A stretch of DNA of 64,000 bases from Dichetophora obliterata (lineage: Eukaryota; Arthropoda; Insecta; Diptera; Sciomyzidae). Shown here one piece after another: positions 32,800-43,100 of this stretch (position 1 is its first letter; each line of letters begins with the position of its first letter). The position numbers and the translations under genes were made by a program. The notes below the pieces were generated by a model. It was not told where the DNA came from. It was given only the letters and a program-made list of their open reading frames with translations, and did no database searches. The DNA is taken from assembly GCA_963920525.1 (NCBI GenBank), contig OY986439.1, positions 44,379,193 through 44,443,192 on the forward strand, written 5' to 3'.

Positions 32800-32945
32800 T
32801 AGCTGCGGTCATCGAATGTCAAACAACAAAAAAATCAAAAAAAGATCGTGCAATGGCAGCTGATGCAAGATGGAGATATCAAAAATGTTTTGTGTCAAAA
32901 TGTTTCTTAATTTCTTTTGTTTGACTTTCGATGACCGCAGCTCGT
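32800..32945. mobile_element. ~145-bp foldback MITE, copy 1
   Basis: AGCTGCGGTCATCGAATGTC and GACTTTCGATGACCGCAGCT are inverted ends, followed inward by AAACAA / TTGTTT. A second copy lies about 290 bp downstream, and the flanks are duplicated with it. Confidence 0.7.
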
Positions 32946-33089
32946 GAGAAAATAGGTAGTTGTCAAGGCTTTCTAATATATTGTTATATCATGGCTAAGG
33001 TTTTTGTTTCTATGAATTGACAAAAACAAAAAATCCCAAAAATGATTACCATAGTATAATTGGTACAAAGTATTAGCGACAAGTTTTGG

Positions 33090-33250
33090 TGCGGTCAACG
33101 TATGTCAAACAAAAGAAAATCAAAACGATATCGTGCTATGGAAGCTGATGCAAAATGGAGATATCAAAAATGTTTTTTGCCACACAAAGAAAATAAATAA
33201 ATAAATTTCATGTAAATAATAAAAATAAACGTTCGTTGACCGCAGCTCGT
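33090..33250. mobile_element. ~160-bp foldback MITE, copy 2
   Basis: GGTGCGGTCAACGTATGTCA on the left and CGTTCGTTGACCGCAGCTCG on the right. The interior (GCTATGGAAGCTGATGCAAA, ATGGAGATATCAAAAATG) and the following GTGAGAAAATAG.TAGTTGT match copy 1, so a ~290-bp segment was tandemly duplicated. Confidence 0.65.
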
Positions 33251-33299
33251 GAGAAAATAGATAGTTGTAAAGGCTACCTGATAAATAATTTTACCTTGA

Positions 33300-33870
33300 T
33301 GATTACTATATCTGATGACTATAAAATTTTGATAAATCTGCTCATTCCGGATTTTTTTACAGGTTTTTTGGATACATTTCAAAACGATTTCGACTTCATA
33401 CACCATTTATTGTCCGATTTTCGTCGTTTAACCACTGTTGGAAAGGTAATAAAATTGTTATTCTTAACTTACTGAAGACGGACAAATTCTCAACTTCAAA
33501 GGGTTCAATTGCTACCGACTAATAATTTTTTTATAATAGTACTTTAATCTAAGTTTATAAAAATCGGGCAATCTTTAAGAATGTGGCAGTCATTCGAACC
33601 AGAGTCAACGAAAAATTAGCAAAAATTTAATCAAATCACCAAACTATTTTGGTGAAATTGTGATTATTTTGTTGATTTCAGTTCAAATGGCGTTAGCAAA
33701 CGTTAACAAAGATAGTCCAATTTTGACAAAAAATTATTTTTTTTAAAGAGATTCAAATGCACTATTAATATTTTATGGTCTGTATAATGATTAAAAAAAA
33801 CAACCCAGTATAGCGTGTATACAGTACAGAAGTGAAACTTTTTAACTTCTAAGTACACCTATGCTCTATC
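33300..33870. other. No gene seen
   Basis: AT-rich sequence. The plus-strand frame 33236-33475 starts inside the foldback MITE and has no family resemblance, so it is not annotated as a gene. Confidence 0.5.
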
Positions 33871-33879
33871 TGCCACCCT

Positions 33880-35030
33880 TCTGGGGCTCAAATACAACAC
33901 ACAATAAATAAAAGATAAATTACTAAATTTCAATCTAATACGACCAAAACCGTCCAAAATAAAGCATTTTTATAAATTTGTGGGCGGTAAAAGAGGTGCG
34001 GCAACACTTTTTTCCTTAAGCTATTTCGTACTCGGAACAAATCGACTGACAAAATTTCAGCTCAATTAAAGTTATACCTGGCGCACTTTGCTTCACTCCT
34101 CTCTTATCCTTTGAAAATTGGGCGTAACTATAAAATGACCACGCTCATTTTAAGTACAGTGTCCGAAAGTAAGCATATGAACTAAATTACCAAATTTTAG
34201 TCTAATACAATCAAAACCGTCCGAAATATAGCATTTTTATTGATTTGTGGGCGGTAAAATGGGGTAGGGCAAAAAATTGTCCTAAACTATCTCGTACTCT
34301 AAACAAATCGACTGCCAAAATTTCAGCGCAATCGGCCCAGTAGTAAATTTTAATGATTAATCAAAAAGTGGACTTGGCTATACAGTGACCACGCCCATTT
34401 TTAGTACAGTTCCCGAATGTTTCCATATTTACCAAATAATAGTCTTATACGACCAAAACTACCTGGAATATAGCATTTTTATTGATTTGTGGACGGTAAA
34501 TGGGGGCGTCATACCCATTTTTAGTACAGTATCCGAAAGTAAGCATATGGACTAAATTACCAAATTTTAGTTAATTTCTAATTTTTATTGATTTGTGGGC
34601 GCTAAAATGGGGTGGGGTAACCAATTTTGCTAAACTATCTTGTACTCGAAACAAATTGACTGCCAAAATTTGGGCGCAATCGGCTTAGTAGTAAATTGTA
34701 ATGATTTATCCAAAATTGGGCGTGGCTACAGAGTTAACAAGGCCCATTTTAAGTACAGTTCCCAAAAGTAGCCATGCAAACCAAATTACCAAATTTAAGT
34801 CTTATACGACCAAAAACGTCTTAAATAAAGCATTTTCATTGATTTGTGGGCGGTAAAAGAGGGTGTGGACACACATTGTTAGTATAGCTACCGACAGTAA
34901 CCATACATACTAAATAACCAAATTTTAGTCTAATACGATCAAAACCGTCCGAAATATAGCATTTTTATAGATTTGTCACCGGTAAAATGGGGTGGGTCAA
35001 AAAAATTTTCCTAAGCTATCTCGTACACAC
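33880..35030. repeat. Degenerate satellite array (~240-265-bp units)
   Basis: The phrase ACCAAATTTTAGTCTAATACGACCAAAACCGTCC (variants) starts units near 33915, 34180, 34425, 34548, 34788 and 34913. GCATTTTTATTGATTTGTGG GCGGTAAAA, a CGTACTC.AAACAAATCGACTG block and CCACGCCCATTTTTAGTACAG follow. Some units are only ~120 bp. A detached piece occurs at 38062-38190. Confidence 0.8.
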
Positions 35031-35184
35031 GTACACTCTATCTGTATCTCTAATACAAACATCGCAAAAAATAACCTGCAGTCCCATACAAAGTCGATCT
35101 CAATCGTATCTGCAGAGGCAGAACATTTTTTTTGTGACGAGGCTCGAATCATGACAAACTTTTTCGTTACGAGACTTGAAAAAT

Positions 35185-35625
35185 TGTACTCTCAACCATG
35201 AACCAATTATATATAAGGTTGAGTAAGCTGAGAGCACATATCTCTCGCCGAATGTCAAAAACAGCTGTTTGGTGTTGTTATCTTTTACTTTGACAATCGC
35301 CGATCCAAATTCCATCCATCCAGCGTTTTCGTTTAAAAATGTCACTGGACACAACGTTTTCCTTGTTCCAATAGTTTTGGTGAATCGCGTACTTTTTCGG
35401 CAATTTGAGGTAGTAACAAAAACTCAAACTCCAAGAAAATTGTTTAAAAATTATTTGAAACACAAATTTAATATTAAAATCCAATAGTTTGACTTCTAGT
35501 CAAAAATTTTAATTTGATTATTTACTTGTCTTTTTTTGTTTTACTTTGACATTTTGCAATCCAAGTTTTGTTGTTGTATGAGAACAATTTCATGGTTACT
35601 TAACCTTATATATAATTGAATCATG
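35185..35625. mobile_element. Possible ~440-bp MITE
   Basis: CAATTATATATAAGGTTGAG near 35205 is mirrored by CTTAACCTTATATATAATTG near 35600; ACCATG and GAGAGCA blocks flank both ends in reverse order. The exact ends and target duplication are unresolved. Overlapping frames inside look incidental. Confidence 0.45.
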
Positions 35626-35739
35626 CTCTCAACAAATCGCTGCCTAAGAAGTTTCACTTAAAAAATAGTCTTTTAAACCATCTCGTACTCAAAAAATCTA
35701 CAATCTACATAGAGTCCATTTTATTAATTTTTTAAAAGT

Positions 35740-36675
35740 GGGTGTTTTTTGGCTGCATGAGGACTTTAAATAATAATACAAGACATAAATATTGTTGAAA
35801 TGAACTTTTGTTATTATAATATGGTAGATATATTATGGCATTTATGTTTTAAATATGATTTCCAGCATATGTCTACCACGGCTATGAGTTACAATGTCCA
35901 TTCGATCAGTCCCACTTTTCACTACTTTTTCCAATAAATCTGGCCGTATGGCGTCAATAGTGGTTTGAACATTGGCTTCCAATGCTTCAATAGTGGCTAA
36001 ATTGTCGGCATAAACCAATGACTTAACATAGCGCCATAAAAAGTAATCGAGAGGCGTTAATTCGCACGAACGAGGGGGCCAGTTAACAGGATCACTTCTG
36101 GAAGTAAAGTTGTAACCAAATTGATTTTGCAATAAATTGATGGTTTAGCGCGCTGTATGGCAAGTTGCGCCGTCTTGTTGGAACGAAATGTCGTCGATGT
36201 TTAGCTGATTAATTTTTGCAAACCAAAAATCTGTCAACATGGCTCGATAGCGCTCGCCATTCACCGTAACGGCAGCTTCTTTCTCATTTCAAAAGCAAAA
36301 AGGACCGATGATGCCGCCAGCGTGTAAACCGCACCAAAAAGTAAATTTTAATGGATGTAATGGTGATTCGTTAATGGCTTGAGAATTGTCTTCACTCCAT
36401 ATATGGCAATTTTGCTTATTGATGAAACCAATTGCTTGCTCACTAGGCCGATTATGTTGACCATAAAATGGACGAAGTGCTCTATGAACTTCGCGAACAG
36501 ATTTATTTATTTTAAAATTAATTTCTACAATTTGGAAGCGTTGTTCTAACGTTAAATCATTCATAATGAATTTTCAAACCCTACTGAACAGAAATATCAA
36601 CACAGTTTGACATTCTCAACTGTCAAACCATAGACAACAACCAATTGAAACTTCGCATGCAGCTAAAAAACACCC
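35740..36675 (-). mobile_element. Internally deleted mariner-like element, 936 bp
   Basis: The ends GGGTGTTTTTTGGCTGCATG and CATGCAGCTAAAAAACACCC are inverted repeats. On the minus strand an N-terminal helix-turn-helix part (LTLEQRFQIVEINFKINKSV) runs directly into the catalytic domain (INKQNCHIW, FWCGLHAGGIIGPF, FQQDGATCHTA, WPPRSCELTPLDYFLWRYVK). The linker and first catalytic Asp region are missing. Stops and a frame change follow CHTAR. It belongs to the same broad transposase group as 60118-61418. Confidence 0.85.
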
Positions 36676-37121
36676 TTTGGTTAGGTTAGGTTAATGTGGC
36701 TGCCTCAAACGAGACACATTTAGGCCAATGAGGCCCATTGTGATACCAAGGTTAATTTTTTATATCTCTATTTAAACCAATTTGACCAAACAAAACTAAG
36801 CCTAGGATTCGGTAATACGAAGATTCCGAGAGTGCATCAAGGTCATCGAAAAACCAGTTGCTTAAGTGGAGGAAGCGTTTTTATGCAGAGGAAATATACT
36901 GTAGATTCTTCCTTCTCCTCATCTCTACAGCTTCTGCAGAAGTCGTTGTGGGGTATGTTCAATCTCTGAGCGTGTCTGCCAATAAGGCAATGCCCATTAA
37001 GGATCCATGATGCTGATGTGGTCTCTACTAAGAGAAATTAGTTCTTTTGAACGATTAAGGGTTCTTGAACCGCGTTGTATTACACGTGTTACCTGCTGAC
37101 CATCTGTTGTTGGTTTTGATG

Positions 37122-37346
37122 CCGGCATGGTAGAACTAGTAAAGGTATATGCATTTCTGACTGCACTCTTTTTCTCATAGCCAGAATTGTCAAACTCAAG
37201 CATTTTGCTATTCTTGCCTATTTTTGCTTTCTTATCGCGTTCTCATCGTTTTCAGATTTTGTATGAGCTGTCAACTTCGTTTTGACAGTTGCGGCAGTCT
37301 GTCTCTCCGAAATGCATATACCTTCTCTAATTCTACTATGGTTGCC
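37122..37346. mobile_element. ~225-bp foldback MITE inside the LINE
   Basis: TAGAACTAGTAAAGGTATAT with GCATTTCTGACTGCACTC on the left is mirrored by CGGCAGTCTG..CGAAATGC with ATATACCTTCTCTAATTCTA on the right. LINE sequence resumes on both sides. Related halves lie at 30505-30600 and 31500-31622. Confidence 0.65.
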
Positions 37347-37611
37347 GAATAACTCATGTGTAAGGAGTTTACATGTGGTGAGAGGAATACCAAGGCTTGC
37401 CTCATCTATAGATAGTTGTTTGGTAGTACCTGTACGAGCGAGTTCATCTGCTTTGCAGTAACATAGAAAATCCTTATGTCTAAGAAACCAACATAGAAGG
37501 ATTCTGAGCTGCTTTGCCATCTCATATAGAGATCTGCGGCAGTTGAGAACAGTTCCTAGGGCTTTAGGATAGTATGCAAATATCCACGGAAGATATCTCA
37601 TTTACCTGAAG

Positions 37612-37839
37612 TCAAATTAACGCCTCATGTATAGCAGCGATTTCAGCTTGAAATACAGTGCAGTGATCAGGGAGCCTAAAGGCTAAATTAATGCTTAATG
37701 CTTCCGAGTAGACTCCTCCACCTACTTTGCCATCTAATTTTAATCCATCAGTAAAGATCACAATGACATTGTGAGGTGAACGGTTTCCTAATTTGCACAC
37801 TTCTCGAGAGGGAATGGATACATCGAACTTTCTTTCCAA
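37612..37839 (-). pseudogene. RNase H domain fragment of the LINE
   Basis: FTDGLKLDGKVGGGVYSEAL is the first catalytic strand (FTDGSK type), and DHCTVFQAEIAAIHEAL carries the catalytic Glu. The frame ends right after EALI, and downstream RNase H motifs are in other frames. Confidence 0.8.
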
Positions 37840-38061
37840 GGATAGTTTTTGTGTGATGTAGTCTATAGACCTAGGTATGGGAGGGAGACATTATCTAATG
37901 CAAGAATGTCTTAGTGTACCTTCTTTCCATTGGGAGGTGGCTTCTAGGAAGTGGTTCTTAGGGCTCCACTGATGCACAGTTCCGCTGGTCTTTGAACTTT
38001 ACGGAGAAGGTTTAGGTGAGTCTGTTTTTCGAGTGCATGCCACCAGACAATAGCACCTTAG

Positions 38062-38190
38062 ATTGACCACGCCTATTTTTTGTGCATTTGCTTACAGTAA
38101 CCATTTAAACTAAACTATAAAATTTAAGTGCAATACGACCAACACCGTCTGAAATGTGGCATTTTTATGCTTTTATACATTGGGTAAATG
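38062..38190. repeat. Detached piece of the 33.9-35.0-kb satellite
   Basis: GACCACGCCTATTTTTTGTG, CTAAACTATAAAATTTAAGTGCAATACGACC and GTCTGAAATGTGGCATTTTTAT match satellite units at 33880-35030. Confidence 0.7.
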
Positions 38191-38199
38191 CGGGGCAGT

Positions 38200-38850
38200 A
38201 AAAGATCTGCTAGCTAGTGAACGGTACACATCAGACCCCTTTCTAGAACAATTTTTTTTTTGTTTTGAACCCATAAGTGCAAAAACGTAAAAAATTTATT
38301 TTTTCCAGCTAGCTTCTTCTAAACGCAACACTGCAACGATAGGTTGAAGTGGTAATCGCATCGAAATGTATCCAAAAACATTTAAAAAAATCCCGAACGA
38401 ACATATTTTTCAAAATTTTTTTATACATATAGTAATCATTTTTGGAGCTTTTTTTGGGGGATTTTTTGTTTTTGACAATTCATTGAAACAAAAAACTACA
38501 TAAAAGAGGTTTTTTGCCCAAAAAAGCCACTTTTTTAAAAAAATCCATCAAGCCCAAATGGGTTAACTCATTTGCCATCAAATCCATGAGCCAAGAAATT
38601 TTTTAAGCCGAGTTTATAAAACACTTTTTTTTACCCAACCTAATAAAGATATACACCAATGTGATAATTCGTCACTTCTCATATGAGCACTTTGTACTAT
38701 TTTAATTTAGCGGTAGCTCAAAAGCTGTCCATAATCGTAGCAAGAGCCCATAGAGGCTTTTCATTAGGATAAATTGGAGAACCTAAATTCCAATTTTCAG
38801 AAAATTCGACCGAAATGCAAATTTCATACAAATTGTGCGAGGTCCTTTTT
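38200..38850. repeat. Dispersed repeat shared with 30850-32760
   Basis: TTCTCATATGAGCACTTTGT, AGCCCATAGAGGCTTTTC and AGGATAAATTGGAGAACCTA are the reverse complement of 30850-30960. TTTTTTGCCCAAAAAAG and AAGAAATTTTTTAAGCCGAG match 32600-32760. It is non-coding. Confidence 0.6.
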
Positions 38851-39095
38851 CACTGTTCTTTTGTAAAGTTAATGAATTCAATTCAGATACTTAAGCCCCC
38901 ACGATCAGTTTCTAGATCCGCCACTGACCCTTACCGTAGAACCGGACGAATGGAGGAATAAAATGAATAAAAATATGTCAAAATTTTTCAGCTCTTAAAA
39001 AAAGTTTGTTTCCTTATTTTTTGTTAATTACTCTAAAAAAGCAATCCAGAAAAAGAAGGGCCAAGGAAAACGGAAATTAATTAAAAACATCGCAA

Positions 39096-39728
39096 ATGCT
39101 CTCAAAGAAGAAAATTGTAGCCATCTTTCAATTAGTAGTCGCGGTAAGCCACAAATGAGTCAGAAAACGACACGAATTTTGTTTACAAATATTTGAATAA
39201 AGCTCTAACATGTTTTTCTTCGCCTAGTTGCTGTGCATTATCGCGTTTGCTCTATTTACATGGAATATCAGATATCCATCCGACTTGAGGATTCATGCAT
39301 TGCAATGCGCTTTAATCAGCACGGCCATTATTTGTTTGCTTTTCGCCGGTGGAACCTGGTTCTATACGTCCAATTTTAAAGGAACTCGTTATCAAGTGCG
39401 CATTTTTGTAAGATGGTTTTTGTTCTAAATTTAACTTTCTTTTGTTTTAATTGATGTCTTTTCTTTAAAAACCCTGGTTTAGAGTGTTGCTGTTTTGCTG
39501 ATTTTCAATGTGATTTTAATTATAACGGTTTTTATCTGTGGTATAGTCTTTCTCGGAAAAAGTATCGATGGATGTGAGAAAGATATCTGGGATAAGCCAG
39601 TTTTGATAATGTTGACGTTAGCTATTGTTTTAGCCATAGTTGTGGCGATTCTAATGATTCTCATGAATATATTCCTTATTTGGCAGTTGAAAAAAAAGAA
39701 AGATGGAGGTAACGCAGCGCAAGAATAA
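39096..39728 (+). CDS. Gene C: four-helix membrane protein, 157 aa, 3 exons
   Basis: Exons 39096-39143, 39228-39407 and 39483-39728 join in phase 0 with GT-AG introns (84 and 75 bp). The protein begins MLSKKKIVAIFQLVVA and has hydrophobic segments near residues 6-27, 40-58, 77-100 and 114-145. It ends with a basic tail, WQLKKKKDGGNAAQE. An AATAAA follows at about 39735. The family is not recognised. The exon plan equals that of gene A (761-1368), so a tandem-gene-family origin is likely. The stop lies 373 bp from the convergent gene D. Confidence 0.85.
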
Positions 39729-40101
39729 AGTCAAATAAACATATGTCTTCTTTAAGGTTCTTTACGAACACATTTATTACATACATAATACAAAAACAAA
39801 AAACGAAAACACATTTCACTTATTCTACATTTCTAATTCAATGTACAAATACATACTCGAAATATTCGCAAAAGTTATGAATTGTTTCATATAAATTGTG
39901 CAAATTCTGTTTTCATTTCGAGTGAATAATGTTTTACAAAAATGCATTAATAAATATTTATTTATTTTCTTTATAAAAGTTATTTTGCTTAGTGGTAAAA
40001 TAAAAAAAAAAATCATGTTGCTCATTTAGCGTTTTAAGACTTAATTTTAAACAATTTAAGCCGACAGACAGTCAGACACTAGAAAAGGCGGTGGAAGCAC
40101 T

Positions 40102-43100
40102 TTAAATGCCACGGTAGGATCTGTGTGCCAAGAAGGCGCTGATGAAATACAATACGGTGTTGACCAGACCCATTATTCCTGCTGCCAAGTAGGCGTCATA
40201 TTGTTTGTAGCCTTTGTAACGATTGTTGCTCAATTCGATGACCAGGTTAACTGAAGCCGCTAACAGCAGTATGGCAGCTACGCTGTGATAGATTAATTCC
40301 TAGTAAAAGATAGGGGAGATAATTAAAGCATTGTAGAGATTTGTTATTAAGAAAATAGTATGCATGTGCTCAAAGTGCGCTTTTAATTATTAGGTGCATA
40401 CAATTTACTGTAACGATGCTGCTTTTAAGTGAAATTAAATATTTTGAAATTGTGCTGCAATGTGCTCGTTCTAAAAACTAATGAAAGAATTAAGAGGGGG
40501 GAGGCAATCAATCTACTAAAGAAAATGCTTATACGAACAGCCTTTTTATTTCTTTTTCGGGCAACATGAATCAGAATCAACAGAAAGTTATAAATAGGGC
40601 TAGGAATCTCATGCAAATGCTGTTTTGTCGAGCATTTAAAATAGAAATGGTTAAGTTATCTTTACGAATCATGAATATTCCCGGGCAGACATTGTCCTGC
40701 CACGGAGCGCCTTAACTGCTATATACGAATTTTCATGTTAATCGGAAAAAATTTTATATTTTTAAAAAAAATTTTATTTATAAATATAAATATATTTTCA
40801 ACCTCTTCCCGTTTGTGCTGGTCTACACTGGCCTGACTCAACCGACTCACCGAATGTCAAATCAAAGTGAGTCGCAACATTTTGATACTACGTTTACATT
40901 GGACCAAATGACTCATTTGAAATGAGTCATTAAAAAATGTTTACTGTTATAGTATCGTGTAAATGCCCTAATCATTTAAAGTCATCATCAACTTTAAAGT
41001 CAAAAGGTGAGTTATCGCACCAGGGATGCTATGATTAGGGCGTTTACACGATACTACAACAGTAAACACTTTTGAATGACTCATTTCAAATGAGTCAATT
41101 GATCCAATGTAAACGTAGTATTAAAGTTTTTTATACTCTTGCCTCACTTCATTCACTCAAGTAGGAAACTTTCTCATCTCTTCTGTAGACGTCAAAATGA
41201 GTCGGTTGAGTGAGGCCAGTGTAAACTGGCACATTGATTATTTCTTTCAAAATATTTTATAAACTATATAAATACATTTAAATATAATATTGTTTATATA
41301 AAAATAAAATACAGGGGCACTACGTTTTAGTAGATGTCTTCACCCAAGCGCAACCTAGGAAGGTCTAACACAAAAAGCGGCAGAGTTCATTCTGAGTTCA
41401 GAAAACGCCCGCAAGCTAGCAGGGAGGCTTTTAATACAACCTTGGGTTGCGTATCGCTCCTGTATCAATGCAAAAGTAAACCCATTTTCTAATATTAACT
41501 GTCCAAGGTTACGCATGACTGCATATGCTCCCTTACTTGCATAATTTTTTATGCTCTTTGCAATAATCTATAGTAATAAAACTCATTTTCTGTTTGTTTG
41601 TTTGTATGTTTGACCTTTATACAAATCTAAACGGCTTAACGGATTTCGCTCAACCTGGGTATACATATTAAGTGCATCCTAACTTAAAATGATACATACT
41701 TAGTTTTGCCACGCCCTCTCCGTTATTCTTCAACTAACGGTAATTTTGTTATTATAATACTTTTGCCCACCGGAGTTTTTTGTGTATTTAATTTTAAATT
41801 TTTTTTGTTATTTTGACATCAAAAAACTCACATATATGCAAAATTGTAGAAATTTTCAGTAAAACGACTTTTTCATAAAACATCGTTACCTAAAGGCCTA
41901 ACTATAATAGCCACATGCTGGCATACGCTAATGTTAAAAGCTAAACGAAAAGTCAGCAGGCTGTTGTCAAAATCAAAAATGCCCATAATTGCCATATATT
42001 GACTTTGAAAAAGTCACAAAAAAGTTTGTTTGTATTTGTGCTTATTTGTGAGATTTTTTCTATATGCGAAAGAAATAACAAACAACAATTTTATGAATAA
42101 TTTATTAAACACTAGAATAAACTAGCGTACTTTTTGCTGATTGGCTTTCAATAAATTTAAAGAAACTATTGTTTGACATTTGCCTATGCTGTGAGCGATT
42201 TGAATCGCTCTACAAAAAGCCAATGGAAGTCAACGAAACTTAACAAAACTGTGGCAATTCCAAATATGGGTATGCTTAATGCTACCAACTCATGTTATTA
42301 AAAAATAAGTATATTTGCTTCTTAGAACACTGAAAAGTAAGTATTAGTAAATATCTCAGAAATATAAATTGAATATTTTTTGATACAATTTACTAATTTT
42401 TGTTAAAATCAATAGAACCCACAATATTCTTTAAATATTGTCACACCATCTTTTTGTTCTCCTCAAAAAGTTTTGTGTATGCAATCTATCTAAAACCAAA
42501 AAGTCTTCAGATAAAAAAAAACAAAATATTAATTTTATATATTTGAAATTCATATATATTTCTAATACATAAAATAGTTTAAAAACAAACAAAAGCATAA
42601 CAAAAAGTTAAAAGTTATACGCACTTTCAAAGTACAGTATAGTCTCGCTTATCCGGACACTCGCAATTCCGGACTTTGCAGTAATACGGACATCTTTACA
42701 CATCGTACATTTTAGATATTTTACCCTTATAGTTTGGACAAAAAACAAAATCGAGCATGTTTGGTTTACAAATATACTGTCGCTATGTAAATCAAGGGAA
42801 AGTTGTCTTTTTAAATGTATTTCGTTGAGTTAACGGGGCTTTTTGTGAGAACAAGGATTATTTACTTGCATATTTTCATTCAGTTCATTTAGTTTACGCA
42901 GTGAATTTTTGCCTACATGTTGATAATAGTGTGAATATTAAAATTTAAGTTTAAGTAGATTAAGTTTAAAACGACAAATCTTTTAGAGGTGTAAAATTTT
43001 AGATTTTATTGAAACTGTGAAAATCGAAAATCTACAATTTTTGATATAAATAAAAATAAAGACAAAATTTAAAAATATGTGTCGCAAACATTCCAAGGAT

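Larger units (their letters stand above)
36676..38061 (-). mobile_element. 5'-truncated non-LTR retrotransposon with RNase H
   Basis: Minus strand, from 38061 down. It contains a post-RT segment (IVWWHALEKQTHLNLLRKVQ), an RNase H domain (VIVIFTDGLKLDGKVGGGVY, HCTVFQAEIAAIHEAL) and broken downstream frames. The 3' end reads GGTATCACAATGGGCC ... TTAACCTAACCTAACC. It is split by a MITE at 37122-37346 and abuts the mariner-like element at its 3' tail. I/LOA/R1-type affinity is inferred from the RNase H and tail. It is not intact. Confidence 0.8.

Noticed and set aside
35185..35487. Overlapping 70-85-codon frames on both strands
   Set aside because: They lie within a MITE-like repeat and show no motif or codon bias.
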